NCBI GenBank assembly: GCA_964019425.1
Contig: OZ025821.1
Coordinates: 263,001 to 327,000, forward strand
Source of the DNA: Flectonema sp. DT1601
Lineage: Eukaryota; Euglenozoa; Diplonemea; Diplonemida; Diplonemidae
Length of the DNA stretch: 64,000 nucleotides
Direction of reading: 5' to 3'
In this document: positions 1 through 11,267 of the stretch, piece by piece
How the letters are laid out: every line of letters begins with the position of its first letter
Position numbering within the stretch: position 1 is the first letter of the stretch
Notes under the pieces: generated by a model
Told to the model about the DNA's origin: nothing
The model's input: only the letters and a program-made list of their open reading frames with translations
Database searches by the model: none
Program-made: the position numbers and the translations under genes

Positions 1-1218
1 TTATCGAAACCAACTGTTGGTCTCTTCATTGCAACCAGGTTTGGCCGAACCCTATATCAGTCAAAATTATTTTTTACGATCAAATTCTGGACAATGAAAA
101 AATTTTTTCAAAAAAAAATGGTAAAATTTTTCGGTGAGGCAGTCAAGCCTTTCAACTTTGGAATGCCGTTGAGTCTGATCTTCTGATGATCCTGAAGCTT
201 CCTGTGACATGTGAGATGCCACCTACAGTGACATTCCACATTTACTGCTTAACCCTTTTTTATTACTGGTGGTGATGGAGAGTCCCTCTTGCACTTTGCG
301 GCAAGTGCGAATAACATGTAGAGCAAAATACAGTTTTCAGGAGCATACATAAAGTACACCCAACCCGATAGCTGAAGCATCGGATATCGAGCGTAGGCAT
401 AACGCTTCTAGTCTTCCGAGTGCCCCGAGTGCCTATTTAGAATTTTATTTTTGATACATTACCTCTTGCGAACGGCCGCCCTAATCCTAAGGTGCCAACC
501 CCCCCAACCTTCGATCGTGTAGTATCAAGTTACCTAAAATCCTTTCTGTGATGTCTTCCAATTAACACAAACACAAACAGTTATTTACGCTTGTGCACAG
601 TGCAAGTAGTTCATCACTTATGAAGAGTCAGACTGCGATAGGTTCTCTTGAGAGAAGAGATATATAACTGATGTGGTGATGTTTTTTTTTATATTACTTT
701 TTTTTTATAAGGAACTATTTGATCTTTATCGTGATTATTTTTTTTTTAGGGACGGCATTTTCAACTTCGTACTCTGAAATTATAAAAGTGGGCGCTCTAC
801 CCGAAAGGCATTGAAGTTACTCAACTGAAGAATACCAACCTTCTAGATTCCAGTATTCGTGGCAATGTTCCCTTAGTAGCAGCACGTTCTTACAGTAAAG
901 ACTGGTAGAGCAAAAGAAAATAATACTATAAAAAATTTTTGTCAGTCATTTTTCCTTCTCTAACCTTATTTCATCTTTTTTTTTTTTTTTTTTTTTTTAA
1001 TTTGAACTTTGTGTGTCTTGTCCTTGCAATCGCGTGATTTTCTGTATGTCACTTGTCCATACTTGGGAGACAGAAGGAGAAGAACACACTCATTTTATAA
1101 ATGACAGTCAGGTAGAGAGTTTGGTTCCATTTTTTCCTAAACTCAAAAACCAAGCTGAGCCTTCATTCGAGCTAAACACTCACCTTGATATATAAAATAG
1201 TTTTAAAAGGAGAGGGGG

Positions 1219-1251
<33 letters not shown>

Positions 1252-1691
1252 TATACATTTTTTCCCCCCCTCCTTCTTTTTTTCTCTCTTTATCTATCCA
1301 CCAGAAATTTTTCTGTGATTATTCCTGTAATCCGTTAGTTGGTCCTTTTAACTTGTCCTTTTTTTTTATTGATGCTTACCGTCGGATACTCGTTCCCGAT
1401 TTTATGGTAGGCTAGTCTTCAATGCTGGTGAGGAGATGAATGTGCTTTAGAACCCTTTCAGTATTGGATTTACGCTATCGAAAAAAAAAAAAAAAAAAAA
1501 TCCAAAATACTTTTTAAAAGGCTAAAGTTTAAAGAAAAATAATAATAAATAAACGATCACCATATAGTTCATAGTTCACTGCATCGTTACCCGATGTCAC
1601 AATTACGTCTGCAATTTTCTTATTTCACAAAATATATAAAACCTTTTTTTTTTTTTTTTTATTCAATTCCAGTGCTGTAAAATACTAAAAT
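1..1691. other. Intergenic region with a dispersed repeat fragment
   Basis: I see no gene here. Bases about 27-60 match 29541-29575 downstream of the second GH2 gene with few changes (both contain GCAACCAGGTTTG), so a dispersed repeat begins at or before the window edge. Long homopolymers are present, including about 31 A at 1219-1249 and T runs near 980-998 and 1644-1660. A T tract followed by TTCCAG ends at 1672, 20 nt before the UTP13 start, and looks like a splice acceptor. Confidence 0.6.
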
Positions 1692-4220
1692 ATGGCATTT
1701 CGCAGTAGCTTTCGTGTAGAAGCATCGGTGAAGACCGTGTACACTGGAGCTGGTTTTCAAGTTCTAGAAAAACGAGGAGTCATGGTGAGTGTTGCAAAGG
1801 AGAAAGTAATTCTGATGGACTACGAAACGGGAGGAAAACTAGCTGAGGCTGGTACAGAAGACGGAGAATTAGTGTCTGTCATGACGTGCAGTAAATGTGA
1901 AGAGTGGATGTTCGTCACATCGAAATCACTGATGGGATCAATTTGGAAAATAGACGAATCGGAATCTCTGGATGTCAGCGTGACTCATCACAGAAAATGG
2001 CTTCCAGGAAAGCATCCAATCTCAGCAGCGTGTTTCTCACCTGACTCAACAATCTTAGCTACTGGATCAACAGATGGAGCCATTAGACTTTGGGGTGTTA
2101 AAACACACAATGAGACTCACACCATACCTAACGATGGAGGTATCATTCTACACATGAAGTACGCTGAAGTATCTGGTCACACATTCCTGTTTGTATCTTG
2201 TATTAAAGGAATGGTTGCTGTTTTTGATGAGAGTCACGTTAGAGTCGCGTGTCTTGAAAATCACGATGGACCAGTTGAGTCTTTTGAATTCTTTTATAAT
2301 GCTGCTATGTTAGTTACCGCAGGTAGAGATGGTAAGATAAACATTTACAGGTTGTCAGCAACTGAGAATATTATTGATGACAAAAAGAGACGTCGGTTAT
2401 CAAAGAATTCGAAAGGAGCAATGAAACTAGACGCCACCTCAACCCACAGCTTTGGAATATTCGAAGAAATCTCATGTATGACCAGAATATCCAACAAACT
2501 GTTATTTCAGACCGTTTGGGATCAACTCACTGACGATGAACCTGACAGAGAAATACTCACAGTTGGAGGAGCTACGGGTAAGGTAACTTATTTGTATATT
2601 GAGCGAACTGGTAGAGGTAAGAAATGTAAAAAAGACTTTGCCAACAAAATACCGACGGATAAGATCCGATTAAATAGAATGTTGGCACTCCCTTCAAAGG
2701 GTGAACTGATTACCGCGAATGAGGATCACGACATAGTATTTCACACTGCGCAGTTAGAAAAGAAAAGAGAGATTATTGGAAATATTGACCAGGTTTTAGA
2801 CGTTCGGTATTCTCAAGGAAATGAAATTTGTACGGCGTCGAACAGCAGCTCTCTTCGAGTGTTCAGTACTGAATCACCATTTTGTAATTCGATGTTAGGT
2901 CACACTGATGTGATTCTAACTTTAGCGACTACTAAGTGTAAGAAATACCTCGCATCAGGTGGTAAAGACAGAACTATTAGAATATGGAATACTGAAACAC
3001 ATGAATGCATAGCTGTACTTGAAGGTCACACTGGTGACGTCACTGGACTCAGTTTCGGTGATCCAGTTGCTGGGTCGTCATCTCCACCTCTGTTGGGATC
3101 TGTTGCAGCTGATCTGACTTTGATGCTTTGGAATATAAAAGATTTGGTTTCTGATAAAAAATTAAAACGACTACGTGATGAACAACATCTACTCCCAATA
3201 GAACCTGTAGTCTTACGAAGTAATCCAAACATGACAATGGCTAGAGCTCACGAACAGGATATTTGCTGCATATCATTCAACCCAACAGCAGATCTCATCG
3301 CAACCTCAAGTAAGGATAAGACAGGTAGAATTTGGTCTCTCTCTGGAAAATCAGTTAAACTGAATACTGTTTTAAAAGGTCATCGCAGACGTGTACATTC
3401 AATCGCCTTTTCACCTCATGAAAAAGTTGTTGCGACTTGCAGTGGTGATAAAACTATAAAGATATGGTCTGTACACGCTGGTGACGGTTGTAAAAAGACT
3501 TTTCAGGGACACGCGAATCCTGTCTTATCTGTTCAATTCATAAATAAGGGAACACAACTTCTAAGTGCTTCATCAGACGGAGTCCTAATCGTGTGGGGAG
3601 TAAAACAACAAAGCAATCTTGCTGCAATTACTGCACACACTGACAGGGTCTGGGCAATCGACATTAACTCATCAGAGACTGGATTCGCTACGTGTGGTTC
3701 TGACGGAGTTGTTAATATTTGGAAGGATTTCACAGATGAAGACATAGCTGAAAAACAACTAAAAAGTGCGATCGTTGTTAAGGAAAAACAATTATTGCAA
3801 GACAAATTAAGAAAGAAAGAATACACTGAACTGGTACAGCTGTGTCTTAAATTAAATCATCCAAGAGACTTACGTGATGCTCTCTTTAGAATGGAGAAGA
3901 GTAATAGCGCTGAAGTACATGTTCGTGAAGCAGTTCAGTTTATTGATGACGACTTGTTAGCGAGGCTTATTCAATTCACTCAGCAGTGGATGCTGAACGC
4001 ACTCACAGCTGATATTGCAGCCATTGTCGTCAGGGCAATTGTTTCTTCTTTACATCCAACAAGACTGGCTGCTAATCAGAACCTCAGATCTGTTTTATCT
4101 CCTCTCATCGCTTACAGCAGTAGACATCACGATCGACTTCGTCTACAACAACAACAGCTTCACTTAATTCCTATGTTTTGTGGTGTTGAACCACACATTC
4201 CAGAAGTTGCTACTCAGTAA
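1692..4220 (+). CDS. UTP13: UTP13/TBL3-like WD40 protein of the small-subunit processome
   Basis: The 842-aa protein has WD40 repeats across most of its length; clear ones include SGGKDRTIRIWN, ATSSKDKTGRIWS, ATCSGDKTIKIWS, LSASSDGVLIVWG and ATCGSDGVVNIWK. About 150 C-terminal residues are helical and match the Utp13-specific C-terminal domain, starting WKDFTDEDIAEKQ. Family knowledge: UTP13 (human TBL3) is in the UTP-B subcomplex of the nucleolar SSU processome that matures 18S pre-rRNA. Its twin seven-bladed propellers plus helical tail fit this length (human about 808 aa). The order of HTDVILTLA, DKTGRIW and HRRRVHSIAFSPHEKVVATCSGD parallels TBL3. The start is the first ATG, 20 nt after a T-tract-CCAG site. 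There is no intron. It is the first gene of the window's + strand cluster. Confidence 0.9.
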   Translation: MAFRSSFRVEASVKTVYTGAGFQVLEKRGVMVSVAKEKVILMDYETGGKLAEAGTEDGELVSVMTCSKCEEWMFVTSKSLMGSIWKIDESESLDVSVTHHRKWLPGKHPISAACFSPDSTILATGSTDGAIRLWGVKTHNETHTIPNDGGIILHMKYAEVSGHTFLFVSCIKGMVAVFDESHVRVACLENHDGPVESFEFFYNAAMLVTAGRDGKINIYRLSATENIIDDKKRRRLSKNSKGAMKLDATSTHSFGIFEEISCMTRISNKLLFQTVWDQLTDDEPDREILTVGGATGKVTYLYIERTGRGKKCKKDFANKIPTDKIRLNRMLALPSKGELITANEDHDIVFHTAQLEKKREIIGNIDQVLDVRYSQGNEICTASNSSSLRVFSTESPFCNSMLGHTDVILTLATTKCKKYLASGGKDRTIRIWNTETHECIAVLEGHTGDVTGLSFGDPVAGSSSPPLLGSVAADLTLMLWNIKDLVSDKKLKRLRDEQHLLPIEPVVLRSNPNMTMARAHEQDICCISFNPTADLIATSSKDKTGRIWSLSGKSVKLNTVLKGHRRRVHSIAFSPHEKVVATCSGDKTIKIWSVHAGDGCKKTFQGHANPVLSVQFINKGTQLLSASSDGVLIVWGVKQQSNLAAITAHTDRVWAIDINSSETGFATCGSDGVVNIWKDFTDEDIAEKQLKSAIVVKEKQLLQDKLRKKEYTELVQLCLKLNHPRDLRDALFRMEKSNSAEVHVREAVQFIDDDLLARLIQFTQQWMLNALTADIAAIVVRAIVSSLHPTRLAANQNLRSVLSPLIAYSSRHHDRLRLQQQQLHLIPMFCGVEPHIPEVATQ

Positions 4221-4810
4221 GAAACATTCAGTACACAAGTAGTGCTAGCATGCTTACTCCTAACGAGGGATAACAACTTTGTGGCCTTCTCATTCAAACT
4301 ATGAAGGGTTAACTTAACTGTGGGTAGTATATTTTGTTCTTTTTTGTGGTTATAACAAACAAATAAGAAACGAAAGCAAATTTGAAAAATTACGATCAAA
4401 AAAAAAAAAAAAAAAAAAACTACTATTTATTTTATTTTATCAGTTATGGAGGTTGATTGGTTTTACGAAAAAAAAAAATAATTTTTGGAAAAGAGAAAAA
4501 AAAAAAAAAAAGAAAAACCTTTCCGCACGATTTTCCCCTTCTTTATTAGTGTGCCTTGAACAGCCAGTTCTGCTCGTTTCGACACCCTCCATCCCCCCAG
4601 GCAGGGTGGTTATCATCAAATAGTTTTGTTACATAAAATCAATGAGAAAAACCATCATACAAATCTTTTAAAAAAAAAAAAAAAAAATCAGTGCTCTCTA
4701 TGTGATGATATCATTCTTTTACAGGTGACGACATGAAGACACTTCAGCTGATTATTTGTATCGAATCCGTGTCATCATTTAATATTATAACAGGTTAGGT
4801 ACATAAAGAT
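4221..4810. other. Intergenic region, homopolymer-rich
   Basis: No gene is seen. It holds A runs at about 4399-4420, 4494-4512 and 4669-4687. Two acceptor-like sites, CTTTTACAG ending 4724 and ATAACAG ending about 4793, precede the next start codon. Confidence 0.6.
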
Positions 4811-5497
4811 ATGGAATCTCATCGATACCGAGATCTGTTGGAATCTGAAGAGTTCGGAGACAAGGAACAAGTCGCATTACGAAGTGCCCTCAAAGACGCG
4901 AGTGAGCAATCAATAAATAAACTACTTCGACTGGCTGGTGTTGGAGAGAAAGGACGAGCTCGCAAGGTAGATAACGACGACGACAACAGAACCTGCGGTG
5001 GAGATTCCGCTGCAGTTTCAGCAGCGTTACTCTTAGTAGCGAGTGTTGTTGGAGGTCAGATGCAGGTACCGTTGACACTGAAAGTATCTTTTATTATTTC
5101 ATTCTTTTTAGAATTAGTTTGGCTTCAACTCGCTGTATTCTCAATCATCGTTTTCAAAGAAAGGGGACCCCGAGTAGGTACCTGCCACCAGTTTATTGAC
5201 ATCTGGTTAATTACTTGGCCAGTTCTTCTAGTCGTATCGTTCCTAGTCGCTCAAGTTCATAAAATAAAACGTTCTCGTCGTTCGCTAATAACTCTCGCGG
5301 TGTTTGGATTTCTTCAAATCAGTTTGAGTGTTGTTGGGTTTGCGTTCATTCTACCGTCGACAGATCACGATTGCGGCAACGTATCTCAAAGAGGTAAGGT
5401 TCTTGTTTACCTTCAAATTGTTACTTTTATCGTTTCTCTTTCGATATTTGGTATGACTATTTATTCTTTGATAGAAATGAGTTGTTTTTTGTTATGA
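4811..5497 (+). CDS. Small multi-pass membrane protein, unknown family
   Basis: This 228-aa protein is not recognised. Residues 1-63 are charged and soluble, with an Asp-rich stretch (DNDDDN) near 54-59. Hydrophobic segments follow at about 66-82 (weak), 89-115, 130-148, 158-181 and 197-222, giving four or five membrane spans. The loop after span 3 is basic (KIKRSRRS), which suggests a cytosolic position. A short Cys-containing loop (STDHDCGNVSQRG) lies between the last two spans. An AG site lies about 17 nt before the ATG, like its neighbours. Hydropathy supports a real gene because the alternating pattern is clean and the opposite-strand frames have no such logic. I assign no function. Confidence 0.75.
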   Translation: MESHRYRDLLESEEFGDKEQVALRSALKDASEQSINKLLRLAGVGEKGRARKVDNDDDNRTCGGDSAAVSAALLLVASVVGGQMQVPLTLKVSFIISFFLELVWLQLAVFSIIVFKERGPRVGTCHQFIDIWLITWPVLLVVSFLVAQVHKIKRSRRSLITLAVFGFLQISLSVVGFAFILPSTDHDCGNVSQRGKVLVYLQIVTFIVSLSIFGMTIYSLIEMSCFLL

Positions 5498-5946
5498 ATT
5501 TTGAGGGGAAAAAACAAAAACAAAACAAAAGGTCTCCACTACCGACACGTTGCCAAACTGAGAGAACAAAATGCATTTGATGATCGATGGGATTAATATA
5601 TTATATCTGTTGAGGATCGAACATTTAAAAAAAGAAAAAATTTAAGTTATTGTCATTTCCACACATCCTCCCTTGTCACTATCAGTATTGCTTTACAGTG
5701 ATATCTGAAAGGGAAGGGTTGTCATTCCCTCACATGCTATGCAAAAACAAAAAGAAAAAAAAAAAAAAAAACTTGTAAACAAAATTATGTTTTGATAGTT
5801 ATTACTGTATTTCTGTTTTCTTTCTAAATTAATTTTTTTTTTTTTTTTTTTTTTTCGACAACAATCAAAGACAAACATAAAAAAGAAAAAAAAAGAAAAA
5901 AGAAACAACAAAAAATAACAAAACAAATGCCGCGTGAGTAACTGTT
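5498..5946. other. Intergenic region, homopolymer-rich
   Basis: No gene is seen. A T run of about 24 at 5832-5855 is followed by an AG at 5869-5870, then an A-rich leader up to the kinesin start. Confidence 0.55.
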
Positions 5947-8900
5947 ATGTTGAGTCCCGCAGGAGTGCAGGAAACAATCCCGGCTGCAAAGCCAGGATGG
6001 GGTGATAAAAAGTACACTGAGAGTGAATCACCAAAAAGTAATAACAAGGACATCATAGCAGATGAAGATGTCACTCCAGGGGAACCAAACATCGGATCTC
6101 CGGCTCTAATGCCAGGAGCCATAAAGTCTCCTGTAATGAAATCTGAAAACGCTCCAACATTTGAAGCAGCAATCGCTTCGAGTCCAAGACGTTCTGCTTC
6201 TAGAAAGAGTTCGATTAGCCAGTCAATACATTCTGTTCGCTCATCACAAAATAAAGCACCAGTTGAACATGTTATAAATATCTTACCTGATCCAGATCTT
6301 ATTGATGAAGAAACTGATTGGCGTCCAGAAATAACAACAATCGTAGAAACCAACCAACAAATTCAAACTAATGAACCAGCTCTGGTGACAAGAGAGGAAT
6401 ACATTCCCGTTAGAGTTGCCAGACAGAAAGTCAAAGAACTCTGTGCTCAAATGGCTACTGTAAAAACACAACATCTGAGAGCTGTAGAAAAAGTTGAATC
6501 TCATTATAATTTAATGAAAAACAGCGCTGAGAATAGACTAAGAGAATATGTAAAAACACTTGCGACTAGACATGAACAAGAGCGGACTCGTCAAGCTGCT
6601 GAACATGCTGCGAAAATGAAACGCGTCAGAGCTGAGCTTTTAGGAAATGTCGACTTGGAAGTTCAAAAAGCAAAAGATCAAATTGCAGCTTTAGAATCAG
6701 ATCAGTCGGAGCAAATGGAAATCGCTCGGATAAAACTACAACATGAACAAACTTTAATAGAAGAAAAACGCGGAAATGCTGAAAACGAACTCGAAAAGTT
6801 AAAAGAATCAGCAACATTACGACAACGTGAAGCAGAAGCTTCTCTTTTACATGAGCGTCAACATCACAAAGAACTCCTCGTTGATATTAAAACCAAATCT
6901 CATAATGAAGTAGAAATACTAAAACAAGAAATAACAACAAAACTCACATCGGAAGCAACAGAACGAGAGCGGCAACGTGAAGATGAGTTCAGCCGTCACA
7001 TGCAAGAAGCCGAACTCCGATTCTCAGCTAAACAAAGTGAACTAAAAATAGAAATGGATTCTGCTCGTAAAGAAGCCAACGCAGCCTCTAATATGATTGT
7101 TGCTACGAAAAAACATCGTGAACAAACTAATAAAGAAAAAGACAGATATCACAAAGAAGGTCAAGAATCAGCCCTCATGTCCCAGGAAGACATAACAGTC
7201 ATCTTTTTATCATTAAAAAAAGACCTCGATGAGCAAATAAAAAAACTTTCAGAAGAGCTACAGGCGGGTGAGAAATTACTTTCTGACCAACAAGTCCTAT
7301 TGGCAGCTGCCACGTCGAAGACTTCGGAAAATGGTGAAATAATTACAAACCTAATGGCAGAAAGAGATGAAAAAACTAATTTGATAACAACTCTGGAGAC
7401 CCAGATAAAAAAAACTGAAGACGAGGGAATCGAAGCTGCGAAGGCTTCTGTGGAAACTGAATCGGAATTACTCAAAAAAATTGAACTTATAGAAAAAATG
7501 AAAAATCAAAGCTCTCTACTAAAACAACAACATGATACTCATACAACTCGTATAACTGATTTAGAAGAATTATTATCAACGACCAGAAAACATAACAGCG
7601 ACGTTGTGTCTCAGCTCAGAGACAAAATCACCGCAGAACAAAAAAAACATCAACAAGATAAAGAAAAGGCTGTTCAACTCGCACTTCTTTCTCTGAATGG
7701 AGACACATCTGCTATAAAATCCAGTAAAGAAGAGGCATCAAATAGATTAAAAGAACTGATTGATGCAGCACAACAACAAGCTGAAAATATCGAAGAACAG
7801 AAACGGCATTTGGAAAGTGAATTGGTGGCAACGACGGAAAATTTGCAAAAATCGGAGGAAAAAAGAGCAGAGCTACAGGCAGCTCTCTTAGCTGAACCAG
7901 ATCAGAGTGAAGACTCTCAGAAGATATCCGAGGCACTTCGGTTAAAAGATGAGGAAGTAGCTCTTCTTAAACAGAAGATTGAACAACACGAGCAATCAGC
8001 TGATACAAAACTCACACTAATGGCTACTAACTTAACTACAGAAGAAGAATCAGTTCAACAACTTGAAAGTAAATATGAGAATCAAGTTGCTCCTCTGAAA
8101 GCTGACTTATCATCAAAGAATGAAGATCTGCAGTCACTTCGAAAGAAAGCAACTCAACTAGAGAAGACCTTAACAGAAACAGATGACACAACTGAAGAAC
8201 ATTTAAAGATATCAACAGAACTGGAAGAATGTGAAGAGGAGGTCAACATCCTCCAATCACAAACACGAACTCTAGTAACGGATATCCATCAATTAGAACT
8301 AACCCATGAGAAGAATAGAATGCAACTTGGAATTACTCACGCTGAGAATGACAATATTCACATGGAAGACCACACCAATCTCGTAACTGAAATATCAAAC
8401 TTAGCGACAGCACAGGAAGAAGCAAACATGGAATCTAATAAGCTCAGAGCACAGCTGTACTCTGTTTCTGATAATGACACGGAAGAAGTCACAAAACTTA
8501 AACAGCAGTTGGCTGACCAGCAGGAAAAAGTGGCGACCAGAGAAGCCGCTTCTGAAAACCTTCAAAAGGACATGAGAGCCATCAGAGAATCAAAACTACA
8601 GCAATGCCACACTATTCGTGAAAAGAATGAAGCTGAAACGTACCTTAAAAACTTAGATCGGGTTTCCGATGTTCAAAGTGGTAATGCAGCACCGCTTGTC
8701 GCAGGTGTTCAGTCAGCTGCAGCAGCCTCTGGTGGAGATCCAGAGCTGCAAGCAAAATATGATCGAGATAAGAAAAACTTTAAACAAAAAGAGGATTCTC
8801 TGAAGAAACAACTCGCATCTCAGCAAACAGCAATGACCGACTTGGAAAAGGCAGCTGGTAACAGTGCTGGTCTTGCTAAGGAAAACACGGCACTCGCAGA

Positions 8901-10271
8901 GAGAACAAAGAAATTGGAAGCTGATGTGAAATCACAAAAGAAGAAATATAAAGAACTTGAATCTGTCGCAGGAGAAACCGCCAAACTCAAAGACGAAGTA
9001 ACTTCACTGAGAAAGTCAACAAAAGAAAGTAACAAACGAGCAGCAGAGTGCGAAGACTTATGGAAAACAGAAACTGCATTACGAAAGAAGTACTTCAATG
9101 AGATTCAGGACTTGAAGGGTAAGATTCGAGTCATGGTGAGATGCAGACCCATGAACAGCATCGAGAAAAAGAAAGAATCAAAAACAGTAGTTGCATTCCC
9201 AGACGAATACAGCATGATCATTCCCGTTAAGAAAAAAGAGTTCCTATTCGACCACGTGTTCTCTACTGAGAGTACTCAAGACCAAGTTTGGAACGAATCA
9301 AAACACTTCGTTCAATCCGCAATAGACGGCTACAACACATGCATCTTCGCCTACGGTCAGACTGGTTCTGGTAAAACCTTCACCATGGAAGGAAGTACAG
9401 AACATCCTGGATTGACCCCCCGTTGTATTAATGAACTTTATGAGACTTTGGAATCTCAAACAGGTAGGGTGTCATTTAGCATATCTTGTTATATGCTTGA
9501 ATTGTACACTGATAATTTATACGATCTTCTGTTGGATAAAAAACAAAAAAAGAATGCTCCTCACCTCGACATTAAAAAAGATCCGAAAGGAATGATTATG
9601 GTTTCGGGAGCGACTATATGTCCAGCAGAAAAACGCGAAGATCTGGCAATGCTATACATGGAGGGGTGTAAGTCTAGACATGTTCGGTCAACAGGAATGA
9701 ACGCAACTTCATCAAGAAGCCATTTAGTATTTGGTATTCTCATTGAGACACAACAAAAGAGTACGGGTAAAGTTGCTAATGGAAAAATGTCGTTAGTGGA
9801 TCTGGCAGGTTCTGAAAGAATGGAAAAAACTGGAATTAAAGACGACGCTGGTCAGGCAGAAGCGAAATCAATAAATAAATCCCTGACAGCTCTCGGGGAT
9901 GTGATCGCCGCATTGTCAAGTGACCCATCCGGATTCATACCTTACAGAAATAATAAACTTACCCTACTGATGTCAGATTCCTTAGGAGGCAATGCCAAGA
10001 CAATGATGATTGCTGCTGTCTCACCAGCCAGCTATAATGTTGACGAGTCGGTAAATACGCTTAATGTATGTTTTTTTTTATTATTTTCATTCTCGTTAGT
10101 AGATTGTTCAGAGAAAGACGAATCTTTGTTTATATCAAATCACAACACAAACAGTACGCATCTCGTACGAAGATGATAACGAACGATGCGAGTAAGGCAG
10201 TCGAATCAAAAGAAATCGCAAGGCTAAAAGGAATAATTGCGAAACTGAAAGCAGGTGAAACAGAAGAATAG
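5947..10271 (+). CDS. Kinesin-14 with C-terminal motor, KCBP-like neck (2 exons)
   Basis: Exons 5947-10065 and 10155-10271 give 1411 aa. Residues 1 to about 140 are low-complexity, and about 150-1050 are nearly continuous coiled coil. The motor starts at about 1058 (GKIRVMVRCRPM). It shows the P-loop GQTGSGKT near 1137-1144, switch I SSRSH, switch II LVDLAGSE and the motif NNKLTLLMSDSLGG. Splicing restores the conserved end of the motor, NTLNYASRTK. A C-terminal motor defines kinesin-14, which is minus-end directed in known members. The neck LRKKYFNEIQDLKGKIRV closely resembles the plant and protist KCBP (kinesin-14 VI) neck, but no MyTH4 or FERM domain is visible, so this is a coiled-coil-only relative. 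A likely role is spindle or cytoskeletal microtubule cross-linking. Kinesin identity is near certain; the subfamily is less so. Confidence 0.92.
10066..10154 (+). other. Intron in the kinesin gene (89 nt)
   Basis: The intron starts GTATGT and ends ACACAAACAG. Removing it joins SVNTLN to YASRTK, the universally conserved end of the kinesin motor, so the boundaries are firmly supported. It is a phase 0 intron. Confidence 0.93.
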
Positions 10272-10691
10272 CTGGCAGCTTATGTAAAAAAATAATAATT
10301 GTGGAGATAGAGAGAATAGGTATTCCCTTCCGGGATGACCTGTTTTTTTCTTTTTTTTTTATGTATCTTTTTTTTTTTTCCTCTCTCTCTCAATCCCAAG
10401 TATTGGTAACGATTGTAAAATAGTTAAAAATAGAGTAATTCGTTAGTTTTTGTTGTTCTTCAACACAAATTGACACCACCTTGAGAGCCTTCACCTACTA
10501 AATAGAGCTGCCTACCTACCTATGATTATTTTTGTGTCGTGTATTTTCTTTTACTACGATTTTTTTTTTTTTTTTTCATACCGGCAGCACACAATTTTTC
10601 GTGCGCAATTCGTCAGCCGAATTCATAATTTTTTTTCTTCTTTTTTTTTTTTTTCCATCTTCCGTTAGTTGTTTTGTTTCGTTTTTGTGCG

Positions 10692-10723
<32 letters not shown>

Positions 10724-11267
10724 AGAAACTTACTTCTTTTACTAACACTGTATCACAATGTCTGTTGGAATGGACCAGCTGATCCATACTCCTTTCCTAG
10801 ATAACTTGATTTCATTTTTTTTTTTTTTTCAAAATCGCCAAGTTTAGTACGAACCATCAAACTATTTGAGAAAAGAACTGCTGGCTCGTTTCTTCATTGC
10901 GAAGATATCGTATTTAAAAAAAAAATTGGGCGCGATTTTTTTTCCCTTTTTTTTTTTTTTTCGAAAACTTTTTTTTTTTGTGTAGCGGTTTTTCCCAAAA
11001 AAAACAATGTTCCGCAGAACTCCGCTATTCTTGAGCTCCTCACCTTCCTGTCACAGATCATGTGTGATACTAAAATTTTGCTTCTGTTTTTTTTTTTTGT
11101 TTTTTTTGTTTTAACATGTTGATTCTTGTATCACAGCTTACACTAGAAAAATATGTGTGTGTTGTTTTTTTCTAGGGAGAGATGCAAGAACACTTTTCCT
11201 TTATTAGAATAATTTTAGACTCAAAAAGCGAAAACCAAAAAAAAAAAAACAAAAAAACAAAATAAAT
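10272..11267. other. Intergenic region, dense poly-A/poly-T
   Basis: No gene is seen. Many T runs and a run of about 30 A (10692-10720) occur. TTTTTTCTAG ends at 11175 and is the best acceptor-like site before the CBM9 gene, 92 nt upstream of its ATG. The short open frames here are homopolymer artefacts. Confidence 0.6.

Noticed and set aside
5454-5477. Possible 24-nt intron (GTATGA...GATAG) near the end of the small membrane protein
   Set aside because: Too short, and the unspliced frame gives a sensible last membrane span.
5600-5625. GGATCGAAC resembles a tRNA B box on the minus strand
   Set aside because: No acceptor stem, anticodon arm or A box around it.
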